Assembly: GCA_025352795.1 (NCBI GenBank)
Contig: JANXSF010000063.1
Span: forward strand, 1 to 64,000
From: Acidobacteriota bacterium
GTDB lineage: Bacteria > Acidobacteriota > Terriglobia > Bryobacterales > Bryobacteraceae
Reading direction: 5' to 3'
Length of the DNA stretch: 64,000 nucleotides
This document shows positions 44,439 to 53,516 of the stretch, in pieces. The notes under the pieces are model-generated. The model was not told the origin of the DNA. It saw nothing but the letters and a program-made list of their open reading frames with translations, and ran no database searches. A program made the translations under genes and the position numbers. Numbering within the stretch: position 1 is the first letter of the stretch; the number at the start of each line of letters is the position of its first letter.

Positions 44439-44654
44439 CGTTGCAGTAAAAACATCCCATACGCAGGGGTCCTGATGCTGACCACTTCGACGTTGAAGTT
44501 CAAGGTAGAGGACGTCTGGTTCGCATTCGCGCAATTGAGCTATGGTCTCAATACCAAGAACAGCGAAATCAGCAAGTGTCGCTTTTCCAACGTTGCGCAG
44601 GTCAGAAAGTTGGATAGCCTGAGGAAAGGATGTAGGCTGAGGTTGGGCAGTCAT
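44439..44654 (-). pseudogene. N-terminal part of a Cdd1 (Pathogenicity locus) helix-hairpin-helix protein
   Basis: From ATG 44654: IQLSDLRNVGKATLADFAVL, GIETIAQLRECEPDVLYLEL and HQDPCVWDVFTA, the helix-hairpin-helix and signature Cys of the Cdd1 family. After about 44439 the family similarity stops and the frame runs through unrelated codons into the signal peptide of the next gene. The missing C-terminus (HQARSGEAKNWWAFT) is found at 43388-43496. Confidence 0.65.
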
Positions 44655-44720
44655 TTGAGCGCCGCTATGGTGGTGGGAAACCGTTGATGCGGGGGAACGC
44701 ACCACATCAACGGCGGGTAT

Positions 44721-45044
44721 TTACAGCGTCTTTAAGTAAGCCACGAGATTAGTTTTCTCGTCCTTGCTCAACATTTCTTCGTAACCAGGCATACCGTTAC
44801 CGCCTTGGTCGATTTTGGTCTGGACACTTTTTTCAGTGACCTTTGTCTTTCCGTCAGCCAAGGTGGCTTTTTTGAACAGGCCCTTCAAACCGGGACCCAT
44901 CTTTTTCTCATCGCTATCAGCGTTATGGCAAACCGAACATTGTTCAAAAACTTCTTTGCCCTTGGCGGCGTCTGCCGCTTTTAAGGACATTCCGTTTACC
45001 AACAACATTCCCATCGCCAAACTAGCAAAATTAAAACCCTTCAT
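44721..45044 (-). CDS. Class I c-type cytochrome, periplasmic
   Basis: 107 residues with a signal peptide (ASLAMGMLLVNGMSLKAADA). One haem site CSVCH and the distal Met in GNGMPGYEEML, with the helix DEKTNLVAYLKTL closing the fold. Small soluble electron carrier of the cytochrome c family. Divergent from the transferase gene at 45101. Confidence 0.9.
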   Translation of the reverse strand: MKGFNFASLAMGMLLVNGMSLKAADAAKGKEVFEQCSVCHNADSDEKKMGPGLKGLFKKATLADGKTKVTEKSVQTKIDQGGNGMPGYEEMLSKDEKTNLVAYLKTL

Positions 45045-45100
45045 TTCGAGGCAGCCTCCTGAGATCTTATTACGTCACTTATTTATCTTACAATTCTTAC

Positions 45101-45742
45101 ATGCGGCCCGTCTTGATCCTATTCGCAAAAGCTCCTGACCCGGGCAGGGCAAAAACCCGATTGGCCAAGACAATAGGTAAAAATAACGCCGCCAAACTCC
45201 ACTACGCTTTTGTGGGAGATACTCTTCAAAAAGCTATCGAACTAACCCGACGAAGCGTAATTGATGTGGAAATTCATACCGACGTGGAGACAGACGTGTG
45301 GCCTTCGAATCAGGTTACACATCGGCTGCAAGCCCCCGGTGACTTGGGTGAACGAATGTACTATGCCATTCAGGAAGCGCTGTTAAAAGGGCGACCCCAA
45401 GCGATGATTATTGGGACCGATTCCCCCACGCTGCCACCATCCCATTTATTAAATTTGCTGGAGTTACCGGAGGATGCAGCTTTCGGCCCGTGCGCCGATG
45501 GTGGTTACTACGCCATTTCCTGCCGACGCATTGCACCGGAAGTTTTTCGATCAGTAAAGTGGTCGTCGGCATCCACTTTGGAGGACACGCGAGCAGCCTG
45601 GCAGCGGGCGGGATTTTCTACAGCAATCGGCCCAATGTGGTTTGATGTGGATGAAGCGGAAGATCTGGACCGTTTGCGTAACGAAGCAAATTTGCCACCC
45701 CTGACCCGGGCGGCGCTAAAGGAGATTTATGGAATTGATTGA
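45101..45742 (+). CDS. TIGR04282 (DUF2064) glycosyltransferase-like protein
   Basis: 213 residues. Nucleotide-sugar binding signature ILFAKAPDPGRAKTRLA at the N-terminus, GERMYYAIQEAL, IIGTDSPTLPPSHL, and FGPCADGGYYAIS. The family was first defined by co-occurrence with radical-SAM/selenodomain genes and is linked to arsenosugar-type lipids. It overlaps the peroxiredoxin by 14 nt. Confidence 0.88.
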   Translation: MRPVLILFAKAPDPGRAKTRLAKTIGKNNAAKLHYAFVGDTLQKAIELTRRSVIDVEIHTDVETDVWPSNQVTHRLQAPGDLGERMYYAIQEALLKGRPQAMIIGTDSPTLPPSHLLNLLELPEDAAFGPCADGGYYAISCRRIAPEVFRSVKWSSASTLEDTRAAWQRAGFSTAIGPMWFDVDEAEDLDRLRNEANLPPLTRAALKEIYGID

Positions 45743-46184
45743 AGGAATGAAGGCCCCGGAAATTAGTTTGCCAGATGATGCCGGGAACAGTTTCAACCTC
45801 AAAGCGCTGATGGGGAAAACGGTGGTGCTGTTTTTCTATCCCAAAGCGGATACACCCGGCTGCACCAAGGAAGCTTGCGAGTTCCGTGATGCTGGCCCTA
45901 CGTTTGGAAAGAAAGTCACGGTGATTGTTGGAATTTCGCCAGATGACAATAAAGCGCAAGCCAAATTTAAAACCAAGTTCGGGTTGCCATACACTCTGTT
46001 GTGCGACACGGACCATGCCGTGGCTGAAGCCTATGGCGTTTGGAAAGAAAAGAGCATGTATGGGAAGAAGTACATGGGCATTGAGCGGACTACTTTCGTG
46101 ATTGGACCAGACGGAAAGTTGGTGAAGATTTTCGCCAAGGTGAAGCCAGAAGGTCACGCGGCGGAAGTGCTGGCGGCTTTGTAG
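45729..46184 (+). CDS. bcp: Thioredoxin-dependent peroxiredoxin (Bcp/PrxQ type)
   Basis: 151 residues. Peroxidatic site FFYPKADTPGCTKEACEFRD, with the second Cys five residues after the first as in PrxQ/BCP proteins, ISPDDNKAQAKF, and the Arg in GIERTTFVIGPDGK. Reduces H2O2 and organic peroxides in the cytoplasm. Translationally coupled to the upstream transferase. Confidence 0.93.
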   Translation: MELIEGMKAPEISLPDDAGNSFNLKALMGKTVVLFFYPKADTPGCTKEACEFRDAGPTFGKKVTVIVGISPDDNKAQAKFKTKFGLPYTLLCDTDHAVAEAYGVWKEKSMYGKKYMGIERTTFVIGPDGKLVKIFAKVKPEGHAAEVLAAL

Positions 46185-46240
46185 GGAAAGGTCCCAGGAT
46201 TTCGCAACAGTTCACTACTGTAATCATTTACACTATCAGT

Positions 46241-47434
46241 ATGCGGTCCATCCTACATTGGGACGGCGATGCCTTCTTCGCTTCCATTGAGCAGGCTGCC
46301 GATAAACGTTTGCGTGGTCGACCGGTGGTTATCGGTGGGGACCGGCGCGGAGTGGTGCTTTCGTCCTCTGTTGAAGCTCGGCGATTCGGGATTCGGCCTG
46401 GGCTGACCATGACTCGGGCTCGGCGACTTTGCCCTACGCTACTGGTGCTGCCCGGTCATTTTGATCGTTACGAGCAGTTCTCAAAACAGATCCTCTGTTT
46501 ATGCCAGGAAGAAACGCCGTTGGTTGAACCGGTGGGAGTTGGCGCAGCTTGGGCGGACCTTACCGGCATGGGTAAATTGAAGGGGCGTACGCCTGAAGAA
46601 ACTGTGATTCAATTGCGACGTACGGTATGGGATTGGCTGCGCGTTTCCATTTCTGTTGGCCATGGTGCCAACAAAACGGTAGCCCGCATTGCATCGCGAC
46701 TGCGCAAACCAGGAGCGTTGATTCATGTTGCCAAAGGCGATGAGGCAAACTTTCTAGCGCCGCTGCCCGTGAATCTGCTGCCCGGTGTGAACTACAGCCT
46801 GCGATCCACGCTGGAGGTGGCGGGCATTTTACGAGTGGGCCAATTGGCGCATGCACCGTTGGAAATGATTCATGCGGCGATGGGTCAGCAAACTCCGCCG
46901 AAGGCGGCGATTCTGCTGCAACGTCGCGCTCAGGGTGTGGATGAAGATCCGGTGCGTCCGCCCAAAACAGTGGACCCGCAATGGCGCGAGACTCATGAAT
47001 TTGCGGAGGACGTATGGGATGAACCGCTGATTCTACAAACTCTCAAAACGATGTGCGACCGGCTGATGAGCCGACTGCGCATGGCAAATTCGGAAATCCG
47101 TAGAATGACGTTGACCATCACTTACACGGATCGTGACGAATGCTATCGCACTGCTTGTCTGCCTGAACCGACATCGGTGGAAACCGATTTTTATTCACAG
47201 CTTCAGCCGACGTTAAAAAGTGCCTGGGCTCGTCGTGTTCGGCTGCGGGCGCTGATGCTTACGGCGGGCACGCTTTATAAATCTTCCCCGCAACTTTGCT
47301 TATTCGGAGAAGGCAAAGATCAGGTGAATTCGGCACCCAAGGCCGCACTATCGCGGGCACTGGACACGTTGCGATTGGCCTATGGTGAAGGCGCTGTGAC
47401 CACGGCCGATCGGTTGCCCATGAATAAAACCTAA
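46241..47434 (+). CDS. Y-family DNA polymerase homologue lacking catalytic residues (ImuB/DinB-like)
   Basis: 397 residues along the DinB fold: LHWDGDAFFASIEQ (first carboxylate, Asp8, kept), RGRPVVIGGDRRGVVLSSS, RRFGIRPGLTMTRARRLCP, then EPVGVGAAWADLTG where DinB has 'EPLSLDEAYLDVT'. So the catalytic Asp-Glu pair is Gly101-Ala102 here. The little finger domain follows and a canonical beta-clamp motif QLCLF lies at about 351. Loss of catalysis with clamp binding kept is the hallmark of ImuB, the accessory protein of DnaE2 mutagenesis; imuA and dnaE2 are not nearby. Confidence 0.8.
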   Translation: MRSILHWDGDAFFASIEQAADKRLRGRPVVIGGDRRGVVLSSSVEARRFGIRPGLTMTRARRLCPTLLVLPGHFDRYEQFSKQILCLCQEETPLVEPVGVGAAWADLTGMGKLKGRTPEETVIQLRRTVWDWLRVSISVGHGANKTVARIASRLRKPGALIHVAKGDEANFLAPLPVNLLPGVNYSLRSTLEVAGILRVGQLAHAPLEMIHAAMGQQTPPKAAILLQRRAQGVDEDPVRPPKTVDPQWRETHEFAEDVWDEPLILQTLKTMCDRLMSRLRMANSEIRRMTLTITYTDRDECYRTACLPEPTSVETDFYSQLQPTLKSAWARRVRLRALMLTAGTLYKSSPQLCLFGEGKDQVNSAPKAALSRALDTLRLAYGEGAVTTADRLPMNKT

Positions 47435-47460
47435 ATAGGGCCTGCTATCCTGAAGTTTTC

Positions 47461-48888
47461 ATGCTCAGAGTACGTTTTGCCCCATCGCCTACCGGTTATC
47501 TGCACATTGGTAGTGCCAGAACTTTCATCTTCAACTGGATGTACGCACGTCGTAACGGCGGAACCATGATTTTGCGCATCGACGATACCGATGTGGAACG
47601 CAATAGCGAAGCTTCGCTCAATTCCATTTTTGAAGGGCTGAACTGGCTGGGCCTGGGATGGGATGAACAGTATCGCCAAAGTGAACGGCTTGATCTGCAT
47701 CGGCGGATGGCTCAGGCGATATTTGAAAAAGGCCACGCTTATCGCGACTTCACGCCTGCGCAGACGGGCTCTGTGGATGCGGAAGAGAAAAACGAAGGTG
47801 GTCAATGGGTGGCTAATGCGGGGATGCGCGAACTGAACGTGACTGAAAGCGATGCGCGCGCCACCGCTGGGGAACCCTTTGTTCTGCGCTTCCGGGTGCC
47901 GCGTGGGGAAGGCCGTGCCGTGAAATTTGAGGATGGAGTGTACGGTGCCCAATCGAAGGAAGCTGACGATATTGAAGACTTCGCGCTGTTGCGCAGCAAT
48001 GCCATGCCCACTTACCACATGGCTTCCTGCGCCGACGATGCGGACTTGAAAATCAGCCAGATCATCCGCGGTCAGGATCATCTTTCGAACACCTTCAAGC
48101 ACATTCTGATTTTTGAAGCGTTGGGTGTTGCTGTGCCGAAATTTGCGCACCTGCCGCTGCTGATTGCCCCCGATGGGGCCAAGCTATCGAAGAGGAAGCA
48201 TGGCCCGGTGGTATCGGTCACCACCTATCGTGATCACGGATTTCTGCCGCATGGATATGTCAATTTTCTATGTCTGTTGGGTTGGTCTCCGAAAGATAAT
48301 CGTGAACAGATGAGTCGTCAGGAAATTCAGGACATCTTCAGTTTTGAAGGAATCAACCGGGCGAATGCAGTGGTTAATTTCACTGAAGCAGATCCGATTG
48401 ATCCAAAAGCTTTGTGGCTCAACGGGCAGATCTTACGCAGCATGCCCATTGCTGAGTTGGTGCCACTGGTGAAGCAACGTCTGGAAACTGCGGGGCTGGA
48501 CTTTCCCGAAGACATGGGCCAACTGGAAAGCATCGTCGATATTATTCGCGCGCGGTACCAGACTCTGGATGATTTTCCGACGCGCGGACTTCCTTATTTT
48601 GCCGATGAATTTCCCATGGAACCAGCGGCTATGGCTCGTTTGGAAGAAGCTGGGGCAAGGGAATTAGTAAGGAAACTTGGGGTTCGGCTGGAAGCTTCTG
48701 CAGATTTTTCTGAACCGGCCATTGAAGCGGAGCTTCGAAAGTTAGCGGCAGAAAAAGGGGTTAAGGCAGGAGTGTTGATCAACGGATCGCGCGCTGCGCT
48801 TACCGGGCAAGCCGTTGGACCCGGTGCATTTCACTTGTTCACTGCGATTGGCCGTCAGCGTTCCATCGCCCGGTTGAAGGGAGTTTAA
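47461..48888 (+). CDS. gltX: Glutamyl-tRNA synthetase
   Basis: 475 residues, normal length. Class I signatures: FAPSPTGYLHIGSARTFIFN (HIGH) and the KMSKS loop GAKLSKRKHG, with LRIDDTDVERN and the second lobe IRGQDHLSNTFKHI, and the anticodon-binding helical C-terminus. It charges tRNA-Glu in the cytoplasm. Follows the polymerase gene by 26 nt and precedes the carbamoyltransferase by 4 nt. Confidence 0.95.
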   Translation: MLRVRFAPSPTGYLHIGSARTFIFNWMYARRNGGTMILRIDDTDVERNSEASLNSIFEGLNWLGLGWDEQYRQSERLDLHRRMAQAIFEKGHAYRDFTPAQTGSVDAEEKNEGGQWVANAGMRELNVTESDARATAGEPFVLRFRVPRGEGRAVKFEDGVYGAQSKEADDIEDFALLRSNAMPTYHMASCADDADLKISQIIRGQDHLSNTFKHILIFEALGVAVPKFAHLPLLIAPDGAKLSKRKHGPVVSVTTYRDHGFLPHGYVNFLCLLGWSPKDNREQMSRQEIQDIFSFEGINRANAVVNFTEADPIDPKALWLNGQILRSMPIAELVPLVKQRLETAGLDFPEDMGQLESIVDIIRARYQTLDDFPTRGLPYFADEFPMEPAAMARLEEAGARELVRKLGVRLEASADFSEPAIEAELRKLAAEKGVKAGVLINGSRAALTGQAVGPGAFHLFTAIGRQRSIARLKGV

Positions 48889-48892
48889 CGCT

Positions 48893-50401
48893 ATGACGAT
48901 CCTTGGAATTGGAGCTATTCTAAGTGACGCTTCCGCCGCGCTGGCCCGGGATGGTGTGCTGCTGGCGGCTGTTGAACAGAAGAAAATTGCCCGTCGTTTG
49001 AGACCAGGGGAGTTGCCCGTTGAGGCGATTGAAAGCTGCCTGGAAATCGGCGGCATCAGCGCGCTTCAGGTGGATTGCGTAGCCGTTGCCCGCCCGGTAG
49101 CGCGCAATGCGCAAACGGAATTTCTGGAAGATTTACGACATCGTTTCCCGAATGCCAGAGTGGTGGCGGTGGACCATCATTTGGCCCATGCCGCATCAGC
49201 CTATTACGCCAGTGGATTTGAGGAAGCAACGGTATTGACGCTAGACCGTTCTGGCGATTTCCGCTGCGGAGCGCTTTGGAAGGCCACAGGCACGCAGTTG
49301 GAAGCAGAAAAGGAATTATACTTTCCCGATTCCCCCGGTGAACTGTACGGTCGTGTGACAAAACTTTTGGGCTATGAGCCACGAGCGGAAGAACACAAAG
49401 TGCAGTGGATGAGCACTGGTGGAGAGCCTGAATTTATGGACGCGCTATCGGCTGCGCTCCCCCTGGATGATTCTGGTTGGCCGACCAAGGGATTGCATGC
49501 GCAGCTTGAGTTCCCGTCGGCACATGCACTGAACATCGCCGCCAGCCTCCAGAAATTTATTAATCGCACGGTGATAGCAATGGCGGGCAAAGGTGAAAAT
49601 TTATGTCTGGCCGGGGGACTGTTTTTGAATGCCTTAACCGTGGCCGCCCAGGAACGTGCGGGCAACTTCAAGCGAGTTTTTGTACAGCCTGCGGCGGGTA
49701 ATTCTGGAACGGCGTTAGGTGCCTTGTTTTATGCGTGGCACAGTGTGTATGGACAGAAGAAGCGGATCCCGTTTCACGATCTGAATCTGGGACCGGAGTA
49801 CAATGCCGAACAGATTAAGAAGGTGGTGGAAAATTGCAAACTGCGCTTCCGTTACCTGGGCACTTCTGAGGAAACGATTGAAGCGGCCATCGTCGATTTA
49901 GCGCAGGACCGCATTGTGGCGTGGATGCATGGTCGCATGGAGTTTGGCCCACGGGCATTGGGGAATCGAAGTATTTTGGCCAGTCCGATGAGCCCTTACT
50001 CTACAGAGAATCTGAATGTGTTTATCAAGCATCGTGAACCCTTCCGCAAATTCGCCGCATCTGTACCGGAAGAGGAAGCTGCGAAGTATTTTGAGGTCGG
50101 CGAAAATGGGCGGTTCCTGGCAACAGTTGGTCGTGTGAAGCCGGAATATAAAGAGCGTTTTGGCGCAGCGATATTGGGTGATGATCTGGTGCGCGTTCAT
50201 ACGGTGAGGCGCGAGGATAACCCACTGTATTGGAAATTGTTGCATGCTGCGGCCAAGCCTTTTGGTGCGCCAGTATTGTTCAATACCTCATTCAACTTAT
50301 TTGGTGATCCACTGGTTTGTTCTCCGCGCGATGCTGTGCGGAGTTTCTATTCTTCAGGGATTGACGCTATGTTTATAGGGCAGTTTTATCTTGAGAAATA
50401 A
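48893..50401 (+). CDS. Carbamoyltransferase (NodU/CmcH/TobZ family)
   Basis: 502 residues. Adenylate-forming O-carbamoyltransferase: VDHHLAHAASAYYASG (metal-binding His pair), CLAGGLFLNALTVA, MEFGPRALGNRSILASP and VLFNTSFNLFGDP. It transfers a carbamoyl group from carbamoyl phosphate via carbamoyl-AMP to a hydroxyl of a sugar or secondary metabolite. The acceptor cannot be told; no biosynthetic cluster is next to it. A TTG-initiated small gene overlaps its last 11 nt. Confidence 0.9.
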   Translation: MTILGIGAILSDASAALARDGVLLAAVEQKKIARRLRPGELPVEAIESCLEIGGISALQVDCVAVARPVARNAQTEFLEDLRHRFPNARVVAVDHHLAHAASAYYASGFEEATVLTLDRSGDFRCGALWKATGTQLEAEKELYFPDSPGELYGRVTKLLGYEPRAEEHKVQWMSTGGEPEFMDALSAALPLDDSGWPTKGLHAQLEFPSAHALNIAASLQKFINRTVIAMAGKGENLCLAGGLFLNALTVAAQERAGNFKRVFVQPAAGNSGTALGALFYAWHSVYGQKKRIPFHDLNLGPEYNAEQIKKVVENCKLRFRYLGTSEETIEAAIVDLAQDRIVAWMHGRMEFGPRALGNRSILASPMSPYSTENLNVFIKHREPFRKFAASVPEEEAAKYFEVGENGRFLATVGRVKPEYKERFGAAILGDDLVRVHTVRREDNPLYWKLLHAAAKPFGAPVLFNTSFNLFGDPLVCSPRDAVRSFYSSGIDAMFIGQFYLEK

Positions 50402-50792
50402 TTTCGCACAAAGTTATACCAATGCCTGGTGCAGTCAAAATGCAGCGAGCGTAGCCGCGCATTACTCACCGGAAGGATCGCTGCGCGTCAATGATAGAGC
50501 GGCTGCAATGGGGCGAAGTGCCATTGCCGCAGTGGCGCAAGCGTTCATGACGGCGTTTCCTGATATGAAAATATTTATGGATGAATTGTTTGTTGAAGAA
50601 GAACGAACTTTTTATCACTGGACGCTGACGGGCACAAACACCGGCCCAGGCGGCAAAGGGAAGCGGGTTCGCATCAGCGGATTCGAGGAATGGCGCATGG
50701 ATGCTGAGGGACTGATTGCAGAATCACGGGGCCATTTCGACCAAGCTGAATATCAACGACAGTTGGAATACGGAATTGGGAATCGACGGTAA
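50391..50792 (+). CDS. SnoaL-like/NTF2-fold protein (ester cyclase-like)
   Basis: 133 residues from a TTG at 50391, overlapping the carbamoyltransferase end. The pattern 'W...D...A..Y.PD' (NAWCSQNAASVAAHYSPEGS), GRSAIAAVAQAFMTAFPDMK and FYHWTLTGTNTGPGGKGKRV, then SGFEEWRMD, matches SnoaL-like polyketide cyclase/ester cyclase members, a cone-shaped small-molecule pocket. No catalytic residue can be assigned. Confidence 0.75.
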   Translation: MRNNFAQSYTNAWCSQNAASVAAHYSPEGSLRVNDRAAAMGRSAIAAVAQAFMTAFPDMKIFMDELFVEEERTFYHWTLTGTNTGPGGKGKRVRISGFEEWRMDAEGLIAESRGHFDQAEYQRQLEYGIGNRR

Positions 50793-50967
50793 GCGCTTAG
50801 CGGACTTCAGTTCCAGTCAGAAAGGTTGAAAGTGAATTTGCGTGCGTCCTCTTTTAGCTTGGCCAACCATCCAGCTAGCGGGCTTGGCAGGCGGAATCGT
50901 CTGCCCCACCAGAGCAACTCCAGGTCTGAATACTGCTGCCCTTCTATGATATTTTCAATTTAGAAAA

Positions 50968-50989
50968 GGACAAGCTGGGCATGTCCCAC
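50968..50989. repeat. REP-like palindrome
   Basis: GGACAAGCTGGGCATGTCCC (then AC) is a relative of the REP family that ends in GTGGGAC. It lies in the 202-bp gap between the SnoaL-like gene and the membrane protein gene, just 6 bp beyond the latter's stop, and may act as a terminator. The rest of the gap (50793-50967) shows no gene. Confidence 0.4.
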
Positions 50990-50994
50990 CGGGA

Positions 50995-52443
50995 TTATTT
51001 GTCGACCCATAGGCGGATGCTTGGGTTCCCGTGCCCATCGTTGAAAACCACTTGTTTCCGATGCTCCAAATGGGATTTGACGGCGTCTTTGCTGCCGGGG
51101 AAAAAGGGGTCGCCGTCGGACCATTCTATTAGGCAGGCGTCGTGCTTTTCGGCTCGTTGAACGGCGCGGGCTTGTTCGGTGACGGGCAATGGATTCAGCC
51201 ACCATTGATCTGCTGCGCTATCTACGAAATACTTTCCAGCTCCTAACGCATTCAGGTTGTCGCTGAACCCCCAATCCAATGCGTAGACTCCACCTTTGCA
51301 AACACCTGGCTGCTGCAGGTAAGTCACTACTTTGGTGGATGCATCCGTCCATTCGCGACGTGGGCCATTGAATTTTGCGGCAACAAAGTAAGGGTGCCAA
51401 GCGGCAATTTGCAGAAACAATACGCAAGCTGCCGTCACGATGAAAATCCAGCGGGGCCATCGCAATGGTTGCAGTGCTGTGCAGATGAAGCAGGAAAGCA
51501 GAGGCCAGACAAGCATGTGATGATGCGCCGACCCGCCAGCGCCCGTAGTGAATAACATCAGCGTAAGCGGGATGGCCATTGCCAGTGCAAAGAAGCCGGT
51601 GATGCGGCGTGGATGTGTAATGGCAGCCAGCATCATGAGCAGCAGAAAGATCAGCAATCCCACCTGGCCTGGTTGCGCATCGGTGCGGAACAGATACGAA
51701 AGCATAGCCGACCCATCGAGCGTGCCGCGCAAGGCCATCACCTTGTCATACAACCCTCCGGAACTTAAGTGAGCTTGCGTGGCCATGACGATTTGACGCA
51801 TTTTCCAGTAGTAATAAAGATAGGGAAGCGCACCAAGAACAAGGCCAGTGAAGAAGCGCCAACCAAGCACTTTACGCAGCTCTTGACGATAAAAAATCGC
51901 CGCTGACACGGTGACGCCGGTGAGCACCCATACGGCCACCGCTTTATCCCAAATCATCAACCCGGCGCACAAGCCAACCAGCCCGTACCAACCGCGTCGC
52001 CAAGCGTGAAGGCCAAGGCTGGTGAGCAATAGCTGCAAGGCCACCGGACCCCAATCCAGCACGATGGTCAATACGAATATTGGATGGAAACTGGCAAAGG
52101 CAATGACGATAGCGACAATTTCCAGCCGAGCCAGACGGCACCAAAGACGGATCATCAACAGCGTGAAACCACAGAGCAACACGATCATGGGCAGGCGCAA
52201 CGAAAGCGGTGTAACCGGTGCCACCTTTAAGTAGACGGTGTAAATGGCGGCCTTCAGAGCACCTACGTAAGGCATAATCATCAAGGCGATTTTGCCGTGC
52301 TTGATGGAAAACTGGCAATTGCTGGGGGAATAAATAGCTTTCAAAAAAAGCGCTTCGTCTTGATGCAGGCCACACCAACCGGCAACGATGAATCCGAGAA
52401 TGGCAAGAGTAAGGACAGTGATGGCGAAAAAAGATCGCGTCAT
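50995..52443 (-). CDS. GT-C/ArnT-type membrane glycosyltransferase-like protein
   Basis: 482 residues with about ten membrane helices (FFAITVLTLAILGFIVAG; VLTIVLDWGPVALQLLLTSL; VGLLIFLLLMMLAAI). After the first helix comes GLHQDEALFLKAIY, whose acidic pair (DE) is the catalytic motif of GT-C enzymes that use polyprenyl-phosphate sugars. C-terminal ~150 residues form a periplasmic domain. It follows the O-methyltransferase gene by 7 nt. Confidence 0.75.
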   Translation of the reverse strand: MTRSFFAITVLTLAILGFIVAGWCGLHQDEALFLKAIYSPSNCQFSIKHGKIALMIMPYVGALKAAIYTVYLKVAPVTPLSLRLPMIVLLCGFTLLMIRLWCRLARLEIVAIVIAFASFHPIFVLTIVLDWGPVALQLLLTSLGLHAWRRGWYGLVGLCAGLMIWDKAVAVWVLTGVTVSAAIFYRQELRKVLGWRFFTGLVLGALPYLYYYWKMRQIVMATQAHLSSGGLYDKVMALRGTLDGSAMLSYLFRTDAQPGQVGLLIFLLLMMLAAITHPRRITGFFALAMAIPLTLMLFTTGAGGSAHHHMLVWPLLSCFICTALQPLRWPRWIFIVTAACVLFLQIAAWHPYFVAAKFNGPRREWTDASTKVVTYLQQPGVCKGGVYALDWGFSDNLNALGAGKYFVDSAADQWWLNPLPVTEQARAVQRAEKHDACLIEWSDGDPFFPGSKDAVKSHLEHRKQVVFNDGHGNPSIRLWVDK

Positions 52444-52450
52444 GCTGGAC

Positions 52451-53476
52451 TTATTTATAAGCGATGACGGCGCTGGATGGGCCTGCCAGATGCATCACTT
52501 CAAAACGTTGGAAGCCCGCTTCCAGGCACCACGTTCGGAAATCAGCAGCGGAATAATCGAAGGCATCGCCGAATTCAATGAGCATGTTCAAGGACATGAG
52601 TAATCCGAAGGCGTTCTCACGACGGGCATCATCAATGAGCGCTTCAATGGCCACCAGTGCACCACCGGGGGGCAGGGCATTGTAGGCGGCTCGGATCAGG
52701 TGCATCTTCTTTTCCAGATTCCAATCGTGGAGGATCATGCCCATGGTGATGAGGTCGGCCTTGGGCAAGGGATCGGCAAAGAAATCACCTGCCGCAGTAG
52801 TGATGCGATCATTGAGCCCGGCGGCGGCAATGTGTTTTTGGGCCACTGGTTGGACTGGTGGAAGATCGAACGAGATGCACGCAAGATGTGGCTGTTTCCG
52901 GGCTACTTCAATACAAAGCAGACCCGTGGCCCCACCCACATCGCAGAGAGTTTTGAAGTTTGAGAAATCAAACTTTTCGGCGAAGGCTTCGAAGTTCATG
53001 CGGGAAAGGCCGGTCATGGAATTAAGGAACTGTTCCAGTTTCGGCAGCTCGGAATAAAGCTCCTCGAAAATCCCTTTCTGCCCGTGCTTCACTTCGTTCT
53101 GCGGCTTGCCCGTGCGCAATGCCTCAGGAAGATCGTTCCAGTATTTGAAAAGCCGGGCGTTGAGCATGACCAGTACTCCACCGATGTAGCGAGGACTTTC
53201 ACTGCACAGATACAGTTCGCCTGAGGGCGTGTTGCGATACTTTGCGGAGGGGCCGTCGCCTTCGCGGTCGAGAAACTTCATGGCCACCAGGGCGTCGAAG
53301 AAATCGCTGATGGCCCTTGGGTGGAGTCCAAGTTCAGCGCCGAGTTCCGACCCGGTTAGGTGTCTATCGCCGAGAGTGGTGAACAAGCCGAACTCCACGG
53401 CAGTGAGGAGAACTTTGGAGGACCAAAAACCGAAGGCTGTTTGGAGGATGGGGCTGGGATCGAGTTGTGTGCTCAT
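52451..53476 (-). CDS. SAM-dependent O-methyltransferase (hydroxyindole/caffeate type)
   Basis: 341 residues from ATG 53476 (MSTQLDPSP). N-terminal winged-helix dimerisation domain (LLTAVEFGLFTTLGDRHLTG, ELGLHPRAISDFFDALVAMK) and a Rossmann SAM domain with LCDVGGATGLLCIE, SFDLPPV, AAGDFFADPLPKADL. The catalytic His is in MGMILHDWNLE. Family 2 methyltransferases act on small hydroxylated aromatics, quinones or polyketides. Its real substrate is unknown; operon partner is a membrane glycosyltransferase. Confidence 0.88.
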   Translation of the reverse strand: MSTQLDPSPILQTAFGFWSSKVLLTAVEFGLFTTLGDRHLTGSELGAELGLHPRAISDFFDALVAMKFLDREGDGPSAKYRNTPSGELYLCSESPRYIGGVLVMLNARLFKYWNDLPEALRTGKPQNEVKHGQKGIFEELYSELPKLEQFLNSMTGLSRMNFEAFAEKFDFSNFKTLCDVGGATGLLCIEVARKQPHLACISFDLPPVQPVAQKHIAAAGLNDRITTAAGDFFADPLPKADLITMGMILHDWNLEKKMHLIRAAYNALPPGGALVAIEALIDDARRENAFGLLMSLNMLIEFGDAFDYSAADFRTWCLEAGFQRFEVMHLAGPSSAVIAYK

Positions 53477-53516
53477 GCTTCGGAAAGAATAGCACGTCTT
53501 ATGCAGGGTCCCACTG

